From Halovenus marina (GTDB taxonomy: Archaea > Halobacteriota > Halobacteria > Halobacteriales > Haloarculaceae), in assembly GCF_051414115.1 (NCBI RefSeq), contig NZ_JBLKNZ010000001.1:2728001-2792000 (forward strand): a stretch of DNA of 64,000 nt. The letters run 5' to 3'. The translations under genes and the position numbers were made by a program. The notes under the pieces were generated by a model. The model did not search any database. It saw only the letters and a list, made by a program, of their open reading frames with translations, and was not told the DNA's origin. The stretch's first letter is position 1, and every line of letters starts with the position of its first letter. Positions 1 to 9,850 of the stretch are shown here, piece after piece.

Positions 1-158
1 TGTTCGAGTTCGGCTACTCGACCAGAGAGAGTGGAACAGGGTTCGGACTCGCGATCGTACAGCAGGTGGTCGACGGACACGACTGGGCGATCAGCGTGAC
101 CGAAAGCGACGATGGCGGCGCGAAATTCGAGGTCACGGGCGTCGAGATCGTCGGTTGA
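1..158 (+). CDS. Sensor histidine kinase, C-terminal fragment
   Basis: The window opens inside a reading frame that ends at the TGA at 156-158. The visible residues carry a glycine-rich ATP-lid motif (ESGTGFGLAIVQQVV), which is the G-box of the HATPase_c domain of histidine kinases, followed by the typical final strands of that fold. The sensor part and the phospho-accepting histidine lie upstream of the window, so the signal it responds to cannot be read. It is most likely a haloarchaeal PAS or GAF type kinase (inference from family habits). Confidence 0.8.
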   Translation, partial: FEFGYSTRESGTGFGLAIVQQVVDGHDWAISVTESDDGGAKFEVTGVEIVG

Positions 159-237
159 GTTCGCTGTTTTACCGGCCCGGTTCGATTGACCTGAACCGAC
201 AGGGTTTCACGACTGTATTCCCTGGTAGGGATAACGG

Positions 238-3234
238 ATGAGCCGTGAATCTATCGAGGTCCGTGGGGCAACGGAGCACAACCTCAAAGACGTCGATGTG
301 ACGATCCCGCGCGAGGAACTGACGGTGGTGACCGGACTGTCCGGATCCGGTAAGTCCTCGCTGGCCTTCGAGACGATCTACGCCGAGGGACAGCGTCGCT
401 ACATCGAGTCACTCTCTGCCTACGCCCGAAACTTTCTGGGACAGATGGACAAGCCACAGGTCGAGAACGTCGAGGGGCTCTCGCCCGCCATCTCCATCGA
501 CCAGAAAAGCGCGGCCAACAACCCCCGCTCGACGGTCGGCACCGTCACCGAACTCCACGACTATCTCCGCCTCCTGTACGCTCGCGTCGGCACGCCACAC
601 TGCCCGGAGTGTGGCCGCGAGGTCGACGAACAGAGCGCCCAGCAGATGGTTCGACGACTGCTCTCTGCCCCCGAAGGGACGAAAGCGAAGATCTGTGCCC
701 CGGTGGTTCGCGACCAGAAGGGGGCCTTCGAGGACCGCTTCGACGAACTCGTCAGCGAGGGCTACGCCCGCGTCGAGGTGGACGGCGAGGAGTACGACCT
801 GACGACGGACACGCCGGATCTGGACGAAAACTACGACCACACCGTCGACGTCGTGGTCGACCGCGTGGTGTTGCGCGACGGCGACCGCTCGCGGATCACC
901 GACTCCGTCGAGACGGCTCTCGAAAAGGCGGGTGGCATCCTCAAGGTCATCTTCCCCGACCCGCCGGAGGAACTCGATATCGGCGGGTCGAGCGCGCGCT
1001 CGACCGGCGACCTCTCGGGGGACGACACCGACGGCGACGAGGACACGGCGACCGATCGACTCGAAGTCGAGTTCTCCGAAGACCTCTCGTGTAACCACTG
1101 TGGGATCGACATCAGCGAGATCGAAACCCGCTCGTTTTCGTTCAACAGCCCACACGGGGCGTGTCCGTCGTGTGAGGGCCTTGGGTCCACGAAGGAAGTG
1201 AGCGAGGATCTGGTCGTGCAGGACCGCTCGAAGCCGCTCAAGCACGTCTTCGAGCCCTGGAGCTACAACCGCACCTACTATTCACGCTTGCTGGATAACG
1301 TCGCCGAACACTTCGACATCTCGCTGGAGACACCCTTCGAGGAGGTCGACCCGGAGATCCGCAGGCAGTTCCTGTACGGCACCGACGACATCGTCCACTT
1401 CGAGTGGTCGACGAAAAACGGTACGCGCGAGAAGACTGAGCCGTTCGAGGGCGTCATCCCGAACCTCGAACGCCGCCACGTCGAGACCGACAGCGACCGG
1501 TCCCGCGAGCGCATCGAGGAGTTCATGGCCGTCACAACCTGCCCCGACTGCGAGGGGACGCGGCTGAACGCCGAGTCCCGCGCCGTCCTCGTCGACGGTG
1601 TCTCGATCACCGAGGTCAACGAACTCTCTATCGGCGACGCGCTGGCGCACTTCGAGGAGATGGAGGAACGTCTCGACGACCGCGACCGGAAGATTGCCGA
1701 GGAGATTCTCAAGGAGATCCGCGCTCGCCTCGGGTTCATGTCCGAGGTCGGTCTCGAGTATCTCACTCTCGACCGGGAGGCCTCGACGCTCTCGGGTGGG
1801 GAGAGCCAGCGCATCAGACTCGCGACCCAGATCGGGTCGGGACTCGTCGGCGTGCTGTACGTCCTCGACGAACCATCCATCGGTCTCCATCAGCGCGACA
1901 ACGACCGCCTGCTCAATACGCTCGCGGAGTTGCGTGACCTGGGCAACACGCTGATCGTCGTCGAACACGACATGGAGACGATGCGGCGGGCGGACAACAT
2001 CGTCGACATGGGACCGGGGCCGGGCAAGCGCGGCGGCGAAGTCGTCGTCAACGGCGACATGGACGACGTAATCGCGAGTGAAGAGAGTGTCACGGGCGAG
2101 TACCTCTCGGGCGACCGCGCCGTTCCCGTCCCCGACTCACGCCGGGAGTCGGACGGGGCGCTCACCATCGAAGGGGCGCGCCAGCACAACCTCAAAGACC
2201 TCGACGTGGACGTGCCGCTTGGCTCGTTCACCGCGATCACGGGCGTCTCCGGGTCGGGCAAGTCCACGCTGATGCACGAGGTGCTGTACAAAGGGCTGGC
2301 CCGCGAGATGAACGACAACACGAGCGTCGACCCCGGCGACCACGACGCGCTGGTCGGTCTCGACCAGATCGAAACGGTCAGACTCATCGACCAGTCACCC
2401 ATCGGTCGCACGCCGCGGTCGAACCCGGCCACCTACACCAACGTCTTCGATTACGTGCGGGAACTCTTTGCCGAGACCGACCTGGCGAACCGCCGGGGCT
2501 ACGAGAAGGGGCGGTTTTCCTTCAACGTCAAGGGCGGCCGCTGCGAGGAGTGTGGCGGACAGGGCACCGTCACCATCGATATGAACTTCCTCTCGGACGT
2601 GACCGTGCCCTGCGAGGAGTGTCACGGCGCGCGGTACAACGACGAGACGCTGGAGGTGACCTACCGCGAGAAGACCATCGCCGACGTACTGGACATGACC
2701 GTCGACGAGGCCCACGACTTCTTCGAGAGTCACAGCCAACTGCGCCGTCGGCTCAAACTCCTCAAGGACGTCGGACTCGGCTACATGCGCCTCGGTCAGC
2801 CCTCGACGACCCTCTCGGGTGGCGAGGCCCAGCGGGTGAAACTTGCCGAGGAACTCGGCAAAAAAGATACCGGCGACACGCTGTATCTGCTCGACGAACC
2901 GACCACTGGGCTTCACCCCGAGGACGAGCGGAAGCTCATCGACGTGTTGCACCGACTCACCGACGAGGGCAACACGGTGGTCGTGATCGAACACGAACTG
3001 GATCTCGTGAAAAACGCAGACCACATCATCGACCTGGGGCCAGAGGGCGGCGAGAACGGCGGCGAAGTCGTCGCCACCGGCACGCCCGAATCGCTCGCCC
3101 GCGACGAGTCCTCACACACCGGCCGTTACCTCCGGGATCTGCTCCCGGGCGTCGACATCGAAGGACCGCGTTCGGACCGTGAACTGCCGATCCAGGCCGA
3201 CAGCGAGCAGGCGACCGGCGCTGGCGACGACTAG
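238..3234 (+). CDS. uvrA: Excinuclease ABC subunit A
   Basis: DNA damage-recognition ATPase of nucleotide excision repair, working with UvrB and UvrC in the cytoplasm. At 998 residues it is full length. Two ABC modules are visible: the first Walker A (GLSGSGKSS) is near residue 34 and the second (GVSGSGKST) near 669. Two signature motifs (LSGGESQR and LSGGEAQR) are each followed by a Walker B with DEPS or DEPT. Zinc-binding CxxC pairs occur near residues 122, 285 and 310, and a C-terminal zinc module (CEECGGQG ... CEECHG) is near 767-795. A haloarchaeal acidic insert lies around residues 245-275. Archaeal uvrA is generally viewed as acquired from bacteria. uvrB and uvrC are not in this window. 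Confidence 0.97.
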   Translation: MSRESIEVRGATEHNLKDVDVTIPREELTVVTGLSGSGKSSLAFETIYAEGQRRYIESLSAYARNFLGQMDKPQVENVEGLSPAISIDQKSAANNPRSTVGTVTELHDYLRLLYARVGTPHCPECGREVDEQSAQQMVRRLLSAPEGTKAKICAPVVRDQKGAFEDRFDELVSEGYARVEVDGEEYDLTTDTPDLDENYDHTVDVVVDRVVLRDGDRSRITDSVETALEKAGGILKVIFPDPPEELDIGGSSARSTGDLSGDDTDGDEDTATDRLEVEFSEDLSCNHCGIDISEIETRSFSFNSPHGACPSCEGLGSTKEVSEDLVVQDRSKPLKHVFEPWSYNRTYYSRLLDNVAEHFDISLETPFEEVDPEIRRQFLYGTDDIVHFEWSTKNGTREKTEPFEGVIPNLERRHVETDSDRSRERIEEFMAVTTCPDCEGTRLNAESRAVLVDGVSITEVNELSIGDALAHFEEMEERLDDRDRKIAEEILKEIRARLGFMSEVGLEYLTLDREASTLSGGESQRIRLATQIGSGLVGVLYVLDEPSIGLHQRDNDRLLNTLAELRDLGNTLIVVEHDMETMRRADNIVDMGPGPGKRGGEVVVNGDMDDVIASEESVTGEYLSGDRAVPVPDSRRESDGALTIEGARQHNLKDLDVDVPLGSFTAITGVSGSGKSTLMHEVLYKGLAREMNDNTSVDPGDHDALVGLDQIETVRLIDQSPIGRTPRSNPATYTNVFDYVRELFAETDLANRRGYEKGRFSFNVKGGRCEECGGQGTVTIDMNFLSDVTVPCEECHGARYNDETLEVTYREKTIADVLDMTVDEAHDFFESHSQLRRRLKLLKDVGLGYMRLGQPSTTLSGGEAQRVKLAEELGKKDTGDTLYLLDEPTTGLHPEDERKLIDVLHRLTDEGNTVVVIEHELDLVKNADHIIDLGPEGGENGGEVVATGTPESLARDESSHTGRYLRDLLPGVDIEGPRSDRELPIQADSEQATGAGDD

Positions 3235-3319
3235 CGCCGGTCGACAAGCGATGAGTGAGACCCACGGAGCCAACGCACGAAGCGATACGGGCAGTGTAAA
3301 CCGCTACTGCGTGCCGCTC

Positions 3320-3745
3320 TCACCTGACGACAGTCACCGGTATCGACGCCCTGTCGATAGCACTTTTTGCGACGCTTCCGACCACCTGCTCGCGCTCCTC
3401 GGAAAGCCCGCGGTGTCCGATGTAGATGGCGTCGACGTCACTGTCTCGCGCATAGTCGGTGATCGCGTGTGCGGGCCGACCGGTCAGGAGATGCGTCTCG
3501 ATGCGAACAGCGTCCTCGTTCGCGTGGTCGACGGCTAGCTGTCGTGCCCGTTCGAGGATCTGTTCACCGCGGTCGATAGCTGAATCGCCACCAGGAAGGA
3601 CGATCTCACCGTCGATCAGTTCGGCTTTGGGTTCCAGCACGTGCACGAGTTCGAGTGTTGCGTCGACTGCCTGCGCGTGTGTCACAGCGTACCGAACCGC
3701 GTTGTCGGATTGCTCGGAACCATCTGTCGCAACCAGATAGTGCAT
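3320..3745 (-). CDS. Universal stress protein, UspA family
   Basis: A 141-residue single-domain Usp fold. It begins MHYLVATDGSE and ends with the nucleotide-binding pattern G-x2-G-x9-GS (GHRG ... GSVAKSAI), which marks the ATP-binding subclass. The reading frame extends upstream to 3886, but the ATG at 3745 is chosen because homology to UspA starts exactly there and the upstream residues are not family-like. It converges on uvrA. The role in stress survival is family knowledge; the ligand cannot be told from sequence. Confidence 0.9.
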   Translation of the reverse strand: MHYLVATDGSEQSDNAVRYAVTHAQAVDATLELVHVLEPKAELIDGEIVLPGGDSAIDRGEQILERARQLAVDHANEDAVRIETHLLTGRPAHAITDYARDSDVDAIYIGHRGLSEEREQVVGSVAKSAIDRASIPVTVVR

Positions 3746-3944
3746 ATCGGAGTATCGACCATCGTCGACAAGAACCCACCCGCACGTTCTCACGCTCGAC
3801 AAACTTCCGGTAGAATTTATTATTCTGCTAATCAATACGCCCCAGAGTATTTTCTCCGTCGCGGATTTCGGAGGATAGCTACACAAACCTCAAGAGAGCC
3901 AGTCAACGAATTACCGACCCGTGAACCGACAGCAAGCGTCGTGA

Positions 3945-6335
3945 CTACTGGCTCGCGTTCTGAATCGCAGTCCAGACCGATTCGTCCGTCAGCGGCATAT
4001 CCAGGTGATCCACCCCGAGTGGTGCCAGCGCGTCGAGCGCCGCGTTGACGACTGTCGGCGTGGAACCGATCGTTCCGGCCTCGCCAACGCCCTTGACCCC
4101 CATCGGGTTGTTCGGCGAGGGCGTCACCGTGCTGTCCCACTCGATGTCGGGGAGGTGGTGGGCCTTCGGGACGGCGTAGTCCTGGAGCGACCCGGTGGCA
4201 AGGTTTCCGCTCTCGTCGTAGCGGCCGTCCTCGAAGCGCGCCTGCCCGATCCCCTGCGCGACCCCGCCGTGGATCTGTCCCTCGACGAGTTTCGGGTTGA
4301 CCTGCGGGCCGACGTCGTCGACGGCGACGTACCGCTCGATGGTGATCTCGCCGGTCTCGACGTCGACCTCGACGACCGCCGCGTGCGTGCCGAAGGGTGC
4401 GGTCGACCCCTCCGGCCGGAAGTACGTCGACGCCTCCAGACCGGGGTCGATTTCGGCTGGCAGGTCGTCGGGGTCGTAGGCGATGTCGGCGATCTCGGTA
4501 AAGGAAATCGTCCGATTGGGAGCGCCCGTCACGTGGAACTCGCCGTCGTCGAACTCCACGTCTGCGACGGAAGCCTCCAGCCGGTGGGCCGCGATCCGGT
4601 GGGCCTTCTCGACGACCTCCTGGGCCGCCGTCCGGAGGGCGTTGCCCGCCATCGCGAGGCTCCGACTCCCGCCGGTGCCGTTGCCTTCGGTGACCGCGTC
4701 GGTGTCGCCCTCGACGATCCGGATATCGTCGAACGGGACGCCGAGTTCGTCAGCGAGCACCTGCGCGTAACTCGTCTCGTGGCCCTGCCCTGTGTCCTGC
4801 GTACCGGTGTGCGCGATCACCTGCCCGTCGGCGTTGACCCTGACCGACCCGCTCTCGGTGTCCCCCGAATTGCCGCCACAGACCTCGACGTACGAGGAGA
4901 AGCCGATTCCGAGATAGCGCCCCTCCTCGCGGGCGCGCTGCTGGCGCTCGCGGAACTGGTCGTAGTCGATCATCTCGAGCGCGGCGTCCAGCGCCTTCTC
5001 GTACTCGCCGCTGTCGTAGTCAGCGTCAAGCGCTGTCTCGACCGGGAAGGAGTCGGATGGGATGAAGTTCCGTCGCCGGATTGCGACGGGGTCGATGTCG
5101 AGTTCGCGGGCGCAGGCGTTCAGCAGTCGCTCGATGATGTAGGTCGCCTCCGGCCGTCCGGCACCGCGGTACGCCGAGATGGGTGCCGTGTTCGTTATCG
5201 CCCCGCGAACGGTGATGTACCCGGTCGGAACGTCGTAGGGGCCACAGAGCATCGAAGCAGTACCTTCGGGGATGAGCAGGCCACCGGTGGTCGGATAGCC
5301 ACCCAGGTCGGCGTCGATGTGACCGCGCAGCGCGGTGATGGTGCCGTCGTCGTCCAGCGCGGCCTCGATTTCCGTTCGCTGGCGACGGCCGTGGACCATC
5401 GACTGGAAATCCTCGCTCCGGCGGGCCTGCCACGTGACCGGGCGGCCCTGTTCCATCGCGGCCCAGGCGGTGAGAAAATACCCCGAGTAGGGCTGTAACT
5501 TGGCTCCGAATCCGCCGCCGACATCGGGGACGCGGACGGTGATCCGGTGACGAGGGCGTTCGAACACCTCGGAGAGCCAGGACTGCACCGAATGGGGGTT
5601 CTGACTCGACAGTTCGACGACGAGTTCGTCGTCTGCCGCCTGATACCGCGCGACTGCGGCCCTGGGTTCCATCGCCGTCGGGATGATCCGGTTGTTCTCG
5701 ACTTCGACCGAGACGGTGTTTGCCGCACGCTCGAAGGCCGTATTCGTCGCCGCCTCGTCGCCAGCGTCCGTTCGCGTCCCGACGTTGTCCGGAACCGTCT
5801 CGTGGATTGCTGGCGCGTCCTCGGTGAGCGCCGTGTCGATATCAACGGCAGATTCGAGGCGGTCGTAGGTGACCTCGACCAGGTCGAGCGCGTCGTAGGC
5901 GGCGTAACGCTCGTCGGCAACCACGGCCGCAACCGGTTGCCCCTGATAGCGAACTGTCTCGTCAGCGAGTAGCGGCCGGTCGACCGAGAGATCATCGTCG
6001 TCCGTGTCGTCCGTGTTCTCGTCATCGTCGCCGCTGACGTCCTCGGTATCGAGCGACGGCGACGGCATCGTCGGGTCGATTCCGCTCTCGACGAGATCCT
6101 CGTACGTGTACACCGCGAGTACGCCGTCGGCGGCCGCGGCGTCGCTGGTGTCTATCGACTCGATCCGGGCGTGGGCGTACTGGCTCCCGAGTATCGCGAG
6201 ATGAGCGGTTCGCGGATACTCGATGTCGTCGGTGTACCGCGCTGTTCCGGTCACGAGACTGCGGTCCTCTCGGCGCTGGACGGCCGTTCCGACCATCTCT
6301 CTCGGGCGGAATCGGTCGGTCGTCTCGGCGGGCAT
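3945..6335 (-). CDS. Form II CoxL-like molybdenum hydroxylase large subunit
   Basis: Molybdopterin-binding large subunit of the xanthine dehydrogenase / CO dehydrogenase superfamily, 796 residues from the ATG at 6335 (a GTG at 6347 is also in frame). The N-terminal a/b-hammerhead domain covers about residues 10-150 and the MoCo-binding domains follow. The active-site loop reads AYRGAGR, the form II signature, not the AYxCSFR loop of true form I CO dehydrogenase. The substrate is therefore probably an aldehyde, purine or other heterocycle rather than CO. An acidic low-complexity insert (DDDENTDDTDDDD) lies near residue 105-115. The usual FAD (CoxM) and 2Fe-2S (CoxS) subunit genes are not adjacent, which is odd for a three-subunit enzyme. 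Confidence 0.88.
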   Translation of the reverse strand: MPAETTDRFRPREMVGTAVQRREDRSLVTGTARYTDDIEYPRTAHLAILGSQYAHARIESIDTSDAAAADGVLAVYTYEDLVESGIDPTMPSPSLDTEDVSGDDDENTDDTDDDDLSVDRPLLADETVRYQGQPVAAVVADERYAAYDALDLVEVTYDRLESAVDIDTALTEDAPAIHETVPDNVGTRTDAGDEAATNTAFERAANTVSVEVENNRIIPTAMEPRAAVARYQAADDELVVELSSQNPHSVQSWLSEVFERPRHRITVRVPDVGGGFGAKLQPYSGYFLTAWAAMEQGRPVTWQARRSEDFQSMVHGRRQRTEIEAALDDDGTITALRGHIDADLGGYPTTGGLLIPEGTASMLCGPYDVPTGYITVRGAITNTAPISAYRGAGRPEATYIIERLLNACARELDIDPVAIRRRNFIPSDSFPVETALDADYDSGEYEKALDAALEMIDYDQFRERQQRAREEGRYLGIGFSSYVEVCGGNSGDTESGSVRVNADGQVIAHTGTQDTGQGHETSYAQVLADELGVPFDDIRIVEGDTDAVTEGNGTGGSRSLAMAGNALRTAAQEVVEKAHRIAAHRLEASVADVEFDDGEFHVTGAPNRTISFTEIADIAYDPDDLPAEIDPGLEASTYFRPEGSTAPFGTHAAVVEVDVETGEITIERYVAVDDVGPQVNPKLVEGQIHGGVAQGIGQARFEDGRYDESGNLATGSLQDYAVPKAHHLPDIEWDSTVTPSPNNPMGVKGVGEAGTIGSTPTVVNAALDALAPLGVDHLDMPLTDESVWTAIQNASQ

Positions 6336-6518
6336 CAGCGACGCCACCTCCGGTCATCGGGGGTGGGTCGACGACGCCAGTTCGGACGGGCAGAGGTTCG
6401 TCGACGGGCGAGCATGTATCCCATTTGTCCGCACTATCACCGGGACAGTATTAATATGGGGTGCCCGAACAGGATAAACACGCGAAACGTCAAGACGCGT
6501 GACGTGTAACCCTCAAGC

Positions 6519-7532
6519 ATGGTAACGCTGTACGCGGGGCTCGACGACCGGGTGCTCGTGGTGCGGGGCGAGCGGCGCAGTCACTGCGCTGGGAACACGC
6601 AGTGGGACGTCACTGAGCGTCTCTCAGGGGCCAACATCGACTGTGTCGACGCGTCTCCGGACCGGCCCGAGCGTGTGTTCGTCGGCACCGTCGACGGACT
6701 CAGGCGGAGCGAAGACGGCGGAGAGACCTTCGAGGCCGTCGGCGGTTTCTCCGACCGCGTGACGGCCGTCACGGTGAGTCCCCACGACCCCGACGTGGTC
6801 TGGGTCGGCACGGAACCGAGCGCGGTGTATCGCTCGGCCGACGGCGGCCGGTCCTGGGAGGAGCGTGGCGACCTGACCGACCTGCCCTCGGCCGAGCGGT
6901 GGTCGTTCCCGCCCCGACCGGACACCCATCACGTGCGGTGGCTGGCGGTCAATCCCCACGATCCCGCCCACATCTACGTGGCAATCGAGGCCGGAGCCTT
7001 TATCCGGTCGGTCGACGGCGGACAGACCTGGCAGCCCCATCCCGAAGGCGGGCGCAGAGACAACCACACCATCGCGACCCATCCCGACGACCCCTGCCGG
7101 GTCTACGTCGCCGCCGGGGATGGCTACGCCGAATCGCCGGACTGTGGCGATAACTGGACGTACCCGGACGCTGGACTCGACCACGGCTACGTCTGGGGGC
7201 TGGCGGTCGACCGCGACGACCCCGACCGGGTGGTCGTCTCGGCCGCGAGCGGAGCCAGACGCGCCCACTCGGCCGCGACTGCTGACTCGTACGTCTACCG
7301 GAAAACGGGGGACAGCGACCGCTGGGCGCGGGCGATGGAGGGCCTACCAGAGCCGGAGGGAACCACGCGTGCGGTGCTCGCCGCCGGGAGCGGCGCGGGG
7401 GAGTTCGTCGCGCTCACCAATCGCGGCATCTACCGGAGTCACGACGGCGCGGCGAGGTGGCACGAACTGGATATCCCCTGGCCCGAGCGCTACACCGACC
7501 AGGCCGGACGCGGGCTTGCAGTCGTGCCCTGA
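6519..7532 (+). CDS. BNR/Asp-box beta-propeller protein
   Basis: A 337-residue protein with five Asp-box-like motifs of the form S-x-D-G-G-x-x-W: SEDGGETF, SADGGRSW, SVDGGQTW, SPDCGDNW and SHDGAARW. These are spaced by about 50-80 residues and mark the blades of a sortilin/Vps10 or BNR type beta-propeller. No signal peptide is visible, so it is probably cytoplasmic, unlike sialidases with the same motif. It is divergent from the molybdo-hydroxylase, with 183 bp between the starts. Similar stand-alone propellers are common in haloarchaea without known function; a scaffold or binding role is inference. Confidence 0.8.
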   Translation: MVTLYAGLDDRVLVVRGERRSHCAGNTQWDVTERLSGANIDCVDASPDRPERVFVGTVDGLRRSEDGGETFEAVGGFSDRVTAVTVSPHDPDVVWVGTEPSAVYRSADGGRSWEERGDLTDLPSAERWSFPPRPDTHHVRWLAVNPHDPAHIYVAIEAGAFIRSVDGGQTWQPHPEGGRRDNHTIATHPDDPCRVYVAAGDGYAESPDCGDNWTYPDAGLDHGYVWGLAVDRDDPDRVVVSAASGARRAHSAATADSYVYRKTGDSDRWARAMEGLPEPEGTTRAVLAAGSGAGEFVALTNRGIYRSHDGAARWHELDIPWPERYTDQAGRGLAVVP

Positions 7533-7558
7533 CTAGCAGCGTGACGTCACGGCGTCGG

Positions 7559-8293
7559 TCACTGATACATGCCGACCGGTTGCGCCTGCGAACTCTCCTC
7601 GGTTGCCTGTTGCATGCGCTCGGCGAGTTTCTCGCGCGCTTCGGCGATCTGTTCGGCCTGTTCGACGAGCTGTTCCGTGTCGACTTCGATTTCGGCGAGC
7701 GGTTCGATCCCCTCGGTCAGCAAAATTCGGGCGGCTTCGGGGTCGGGGAACTGCGGATTCGCCTGCACGATCAGGCCGACAGCGTCGATGCCAGCCTGCG
7801 TCGCCTCGGAGAGAATCGCACCGGTCGGGCCGCTCACCATCCCGTGCTCGTCCGGTGGCTGGATGCCGAGTTCGTCGAGGCGAGCCTCCATCGCGTCGCT
7901 GCCGATCCCGTACAATTCCGGGACGCCCTCTTTCTTTTCGGGGCGGCCGCTCAGACAGATCGGCGTGGCGTTCTTCTCGGCAAACCAGCCCGTGAGACAG
8001 CCAGCGAACTCCGGCGCAGCACGGGGTGAGACCGGCACGTCGCTCTGGAGTACCAGCAGGTCCCGGTCCTCGTCGGCGTAGAACCGAACCGGTGGCCGGA
8101 TCGCTCGCTTCCCGACTTCGTAGGTCGCGCCGCGCGGAAGCCCCTCACAGTAACAGGCCGCGTAATATTCCATCTCGAAGTGCTCAACGAGATGGTCGGC
8201 CGCAATTTTGCCGACGAGTCCGACGCCGGGCAGCCCCTCGACCAGCATCGGCTCGTCGAGTTCGATGTCGGACTTGATGTCGATATGTGCCAT
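7559..8293 (-). CDS. PAC2 family protein (proteasome-assembly-chaperone-like)
   Basis: A 244-residue PAC2 domain protein. The start region contains the family motif VEGLPGVGLVGKIAADHLV, and the middle has the conserved GPTGAIL block. The last 45 residues form a charged helix (EQAEQIAEAREKLAERMQQ) likely to be a short coiled coil. Eukaryotic PAC2 helps to assemble the proteasome alpha ring; archaeal members are conserved, but their client is not established. Its start is 34 bp from the divergent methyltransferase start, so the two share a very short promoter region. Confidence 0.9.
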   Translation of the reverse strand: MAHIDIKSDIELDEPMLVEGLPGVGLVGKIAADHLVEHFEMEYYAACYCEGLPRGATYEVGKRAIRPPVRFYADEDRDLLVLQSDVPVSPRAAPEFAGCLTGWFAEKNATPICLSGRPEKKEGVPELYGIGSDAMEARLDELGIQPPDEHGMVSGPTGAILSEATQAGIDAVGLIVQANPQFPDPEAARILLTEGIEPLAEIEVDTEQLVEQAEQIAEAREKLAERMQQATEESSQAQPVGMYQ

Positions 8294-8327
8294 ACACGAT
8301 CTAATGAACTCCGGTGTCTTAATTCAG

Positions 8328-9296
8328 ATGGCAAAATCGACACGGGAGTCGAAACCGACAAGCACCGGCCCGACAGAGGCCAAGGCGATGAGTGTCCTCT
8401 CCCGGTACGAACCGCTGATCGAGGACGTCGCGGCCTTCCGTGCGGCCTGCGAGCGTCCGCTTCCGGCCGTCGTCCGGGTCAACACGATCAAGACCACCGT
8501 CGAGCGAGCAAAACTGGCGCTCCGGGAGGCAGACATCGACTTCGAGGTCACCGACTGGCATCCCGGCCTCTTTCGGATCGTCGAGGGAAGTGCTGGCAAC
8601 AACTGGCCGTACAGCCACGGCTGGCTCCACGGGCAGGAAGAGGTGTCGGCCGTACCCGCTCGCGTCCTCGACCCAAAGCCGGGCGAGCGCGTCTGGGACG
8701 CCTGTGCCGCGCCGGGCAGCAAGACCACCCAACTCGCGGCGCTGATGGACGATTCGGGGCTGGTCGTCGCCACCGACAACAACCTCGGGCGCATCTCCGC
8801 GCTTCGCTCGAACACCGAACGCCTCGGCGTGACCAGCGCTGCCGTCACCGTCGAGGACGCGCGCAACCACTCGCTGAAGCCATTCGACTCAGAGCCGTAC
8901 GACCGGGCGTTAGTCGACGTGCCCTGCTCCTGTGAGGGAACCGTCCGGAAGAACCCCGACGTGCTCGACGAGTGGAGTCTCGACCACGTGGAGGGGACCG
9001 CGGGCGTCCAGAAGGGGATCCTCACCCGCGCAATTCAGGCGACCCGGGAGGGCGGAACAGTCGTCTACTCGACATGTACGTTCGCGTCGGAAGAGAACGA
9101 GGCTGTCCTCGACCACGCGCTCTCCGCGGAACCCTGTCGGCTGGTCGAGTTCGATCTGCCACTCACGCACGCGGAGGGGGTCACAGAGTGGCAGGGGCGG
9201 ACCTACGACAAATCAGTTCAGAGAGCAAAGCGCATCTATCCCCATCACAACGACACGGGTGGCTTTTTCTGTGCGAAACTGGAGGTGACTGGCTAA
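8328..9296 (+). CDS. RsmB/NOP family RNA m5C methyltransferase
   Basis: SAM-dependent cytosine-C5 RNA methyltransferase. The 322 residues include the SAM-binding DACAAPGSKTTQL motif, the PCSCEG catalytic-assist cysteine and the STCTF catalytic cysteine, all characteristic of the NOL1/NOP2/Sun fold. The ATG at 8328 begins MAKSTRES; a second candidate start is at 8388 (MSVLSRYEP). The target (tRNA or rRNA) cannot be decided from sequence. The stop codon overlaps the next start by one base (TAATG), so the next gene is probably translationally coupled. Confidence 0.93.
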   Translation: MAKSTRESKPTSTGPTEAKAMSVLSRYEPLIEDVAAFRAACERPLPAVVRVNTIKTTVERAKLALREADIDFEVTDWHPGLFRIVEGSAGNNWPYSHGWLHGQEEVSAVPARVLDPKPGERVWDACAAPGSKTTQLAALMDDSGLVVATDNNLGRISALRSNTERLGVTSAAVTVEDARNHSLKPFDSEPYDRALVDVPCSCEGTVRKNPDVLDEWSLDHVEGTAGVQKGILTRAIQATREGGTVVYSTCTFASEENEAVLDHALSAEPCRLVEFDLPLTHAEGVTEWQGRTYDKSVQRAKRIYPHHNDTGGFFCAKLEVTG

Positions 9297-9814
9297 TGTC
9301 CCCAAACAGTCAGGAAAACGTCAGCGACCGGTTCGACCGACTGCCCGAAACCGCCGACGAGCGAGTCGTCGAGGGGCGGCCGACTCGCACGGAAGTCCTC
9401 GACTGGTGGGACGAGCGGTTCGGGGTCGACCCTGAGGTGTTCGCCGAGCACACGTTCTGGGAGCGCGGCAAGGGAAAGATCTGGGTGTTTCAGGGGGATA
9501 TCGACAGCCCTGCGGAGATAGAAGCGCTCGGCCTGACCGCGCTGCGAACCAGACAGGAACACTGGAAGCCAACACTCGAAGCCGTCCAACGCTTTGGTGA
9601 ACACGCGAGTAAAAACCAGATTCAGCTCACACGGTCGCAGGCGCGGACGTTTTTCGCGGGCGAGGACCAGTCGCTCGACTGGGACGGCGACTGGGGATAT
9701 CTGGTCGTCACCCACGAGATTGCGGGCGAGTCGGAACCGCTCGGCGTCGGCCTGTACGTCCACGGCGAACTACAGTCGATGGTGCCGAAGGGGCGGCGAC
9801 GGAACCTCGACTGA
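9296..9814 (+). CDS. PUA-like small protein coupled to the m5C methyltransferase (DUF7122-like)
   Basis: A 172-residue haloarchaeal protein starting one base before the end of the upstream methyltransferase gene. It resembles, from memory, the DUF7122 family and the C-terminal RNA-binding region found in some NOL1/NOP2/Fmu enzymes: an N-terminal helix pair (TRTEVLDWWDERFGV) and a C-terminal beta-rich part ending GLYVHGELQSMVPKGRRRNLD. No catalytic motif is visible. The inferred role is substrate RNA binding for the upstream enzyme, encoded as a separate chain. Confidence 0.75.
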   Translation: MSPNSQENVSDRFDRLPETADERVVEGRPTRTEVLDWWDERFGVDPEVFAEHTFWERGKGKIWVFQGDIDSPAEIEALGLTALRTRQEHWKPTLEAVQRFGEHASKNQIQLTRSQARTFFAGEDQSLDWDGDWGYLVVTHEIAGESEPLGVGLYVHGELQSMVPKGRRRNLD

Positions 9815-9850
9815 GCGCATCGCGGGCAGTGCGACGGTGGGTCACCACCG

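Noticed and set aside
409..1245. Long minus-strand frame inside uvrA
   Set aside because: It is the antisense shadow of a well-supported uvrA; GC-rich codons leave long frames open on the other strand.
3945..6335. True CO dehydrogenase (form I CoxL)
   Set aside because: The active-site loop lacks the Cys of AYxCSFR; it is AYRGAGR.
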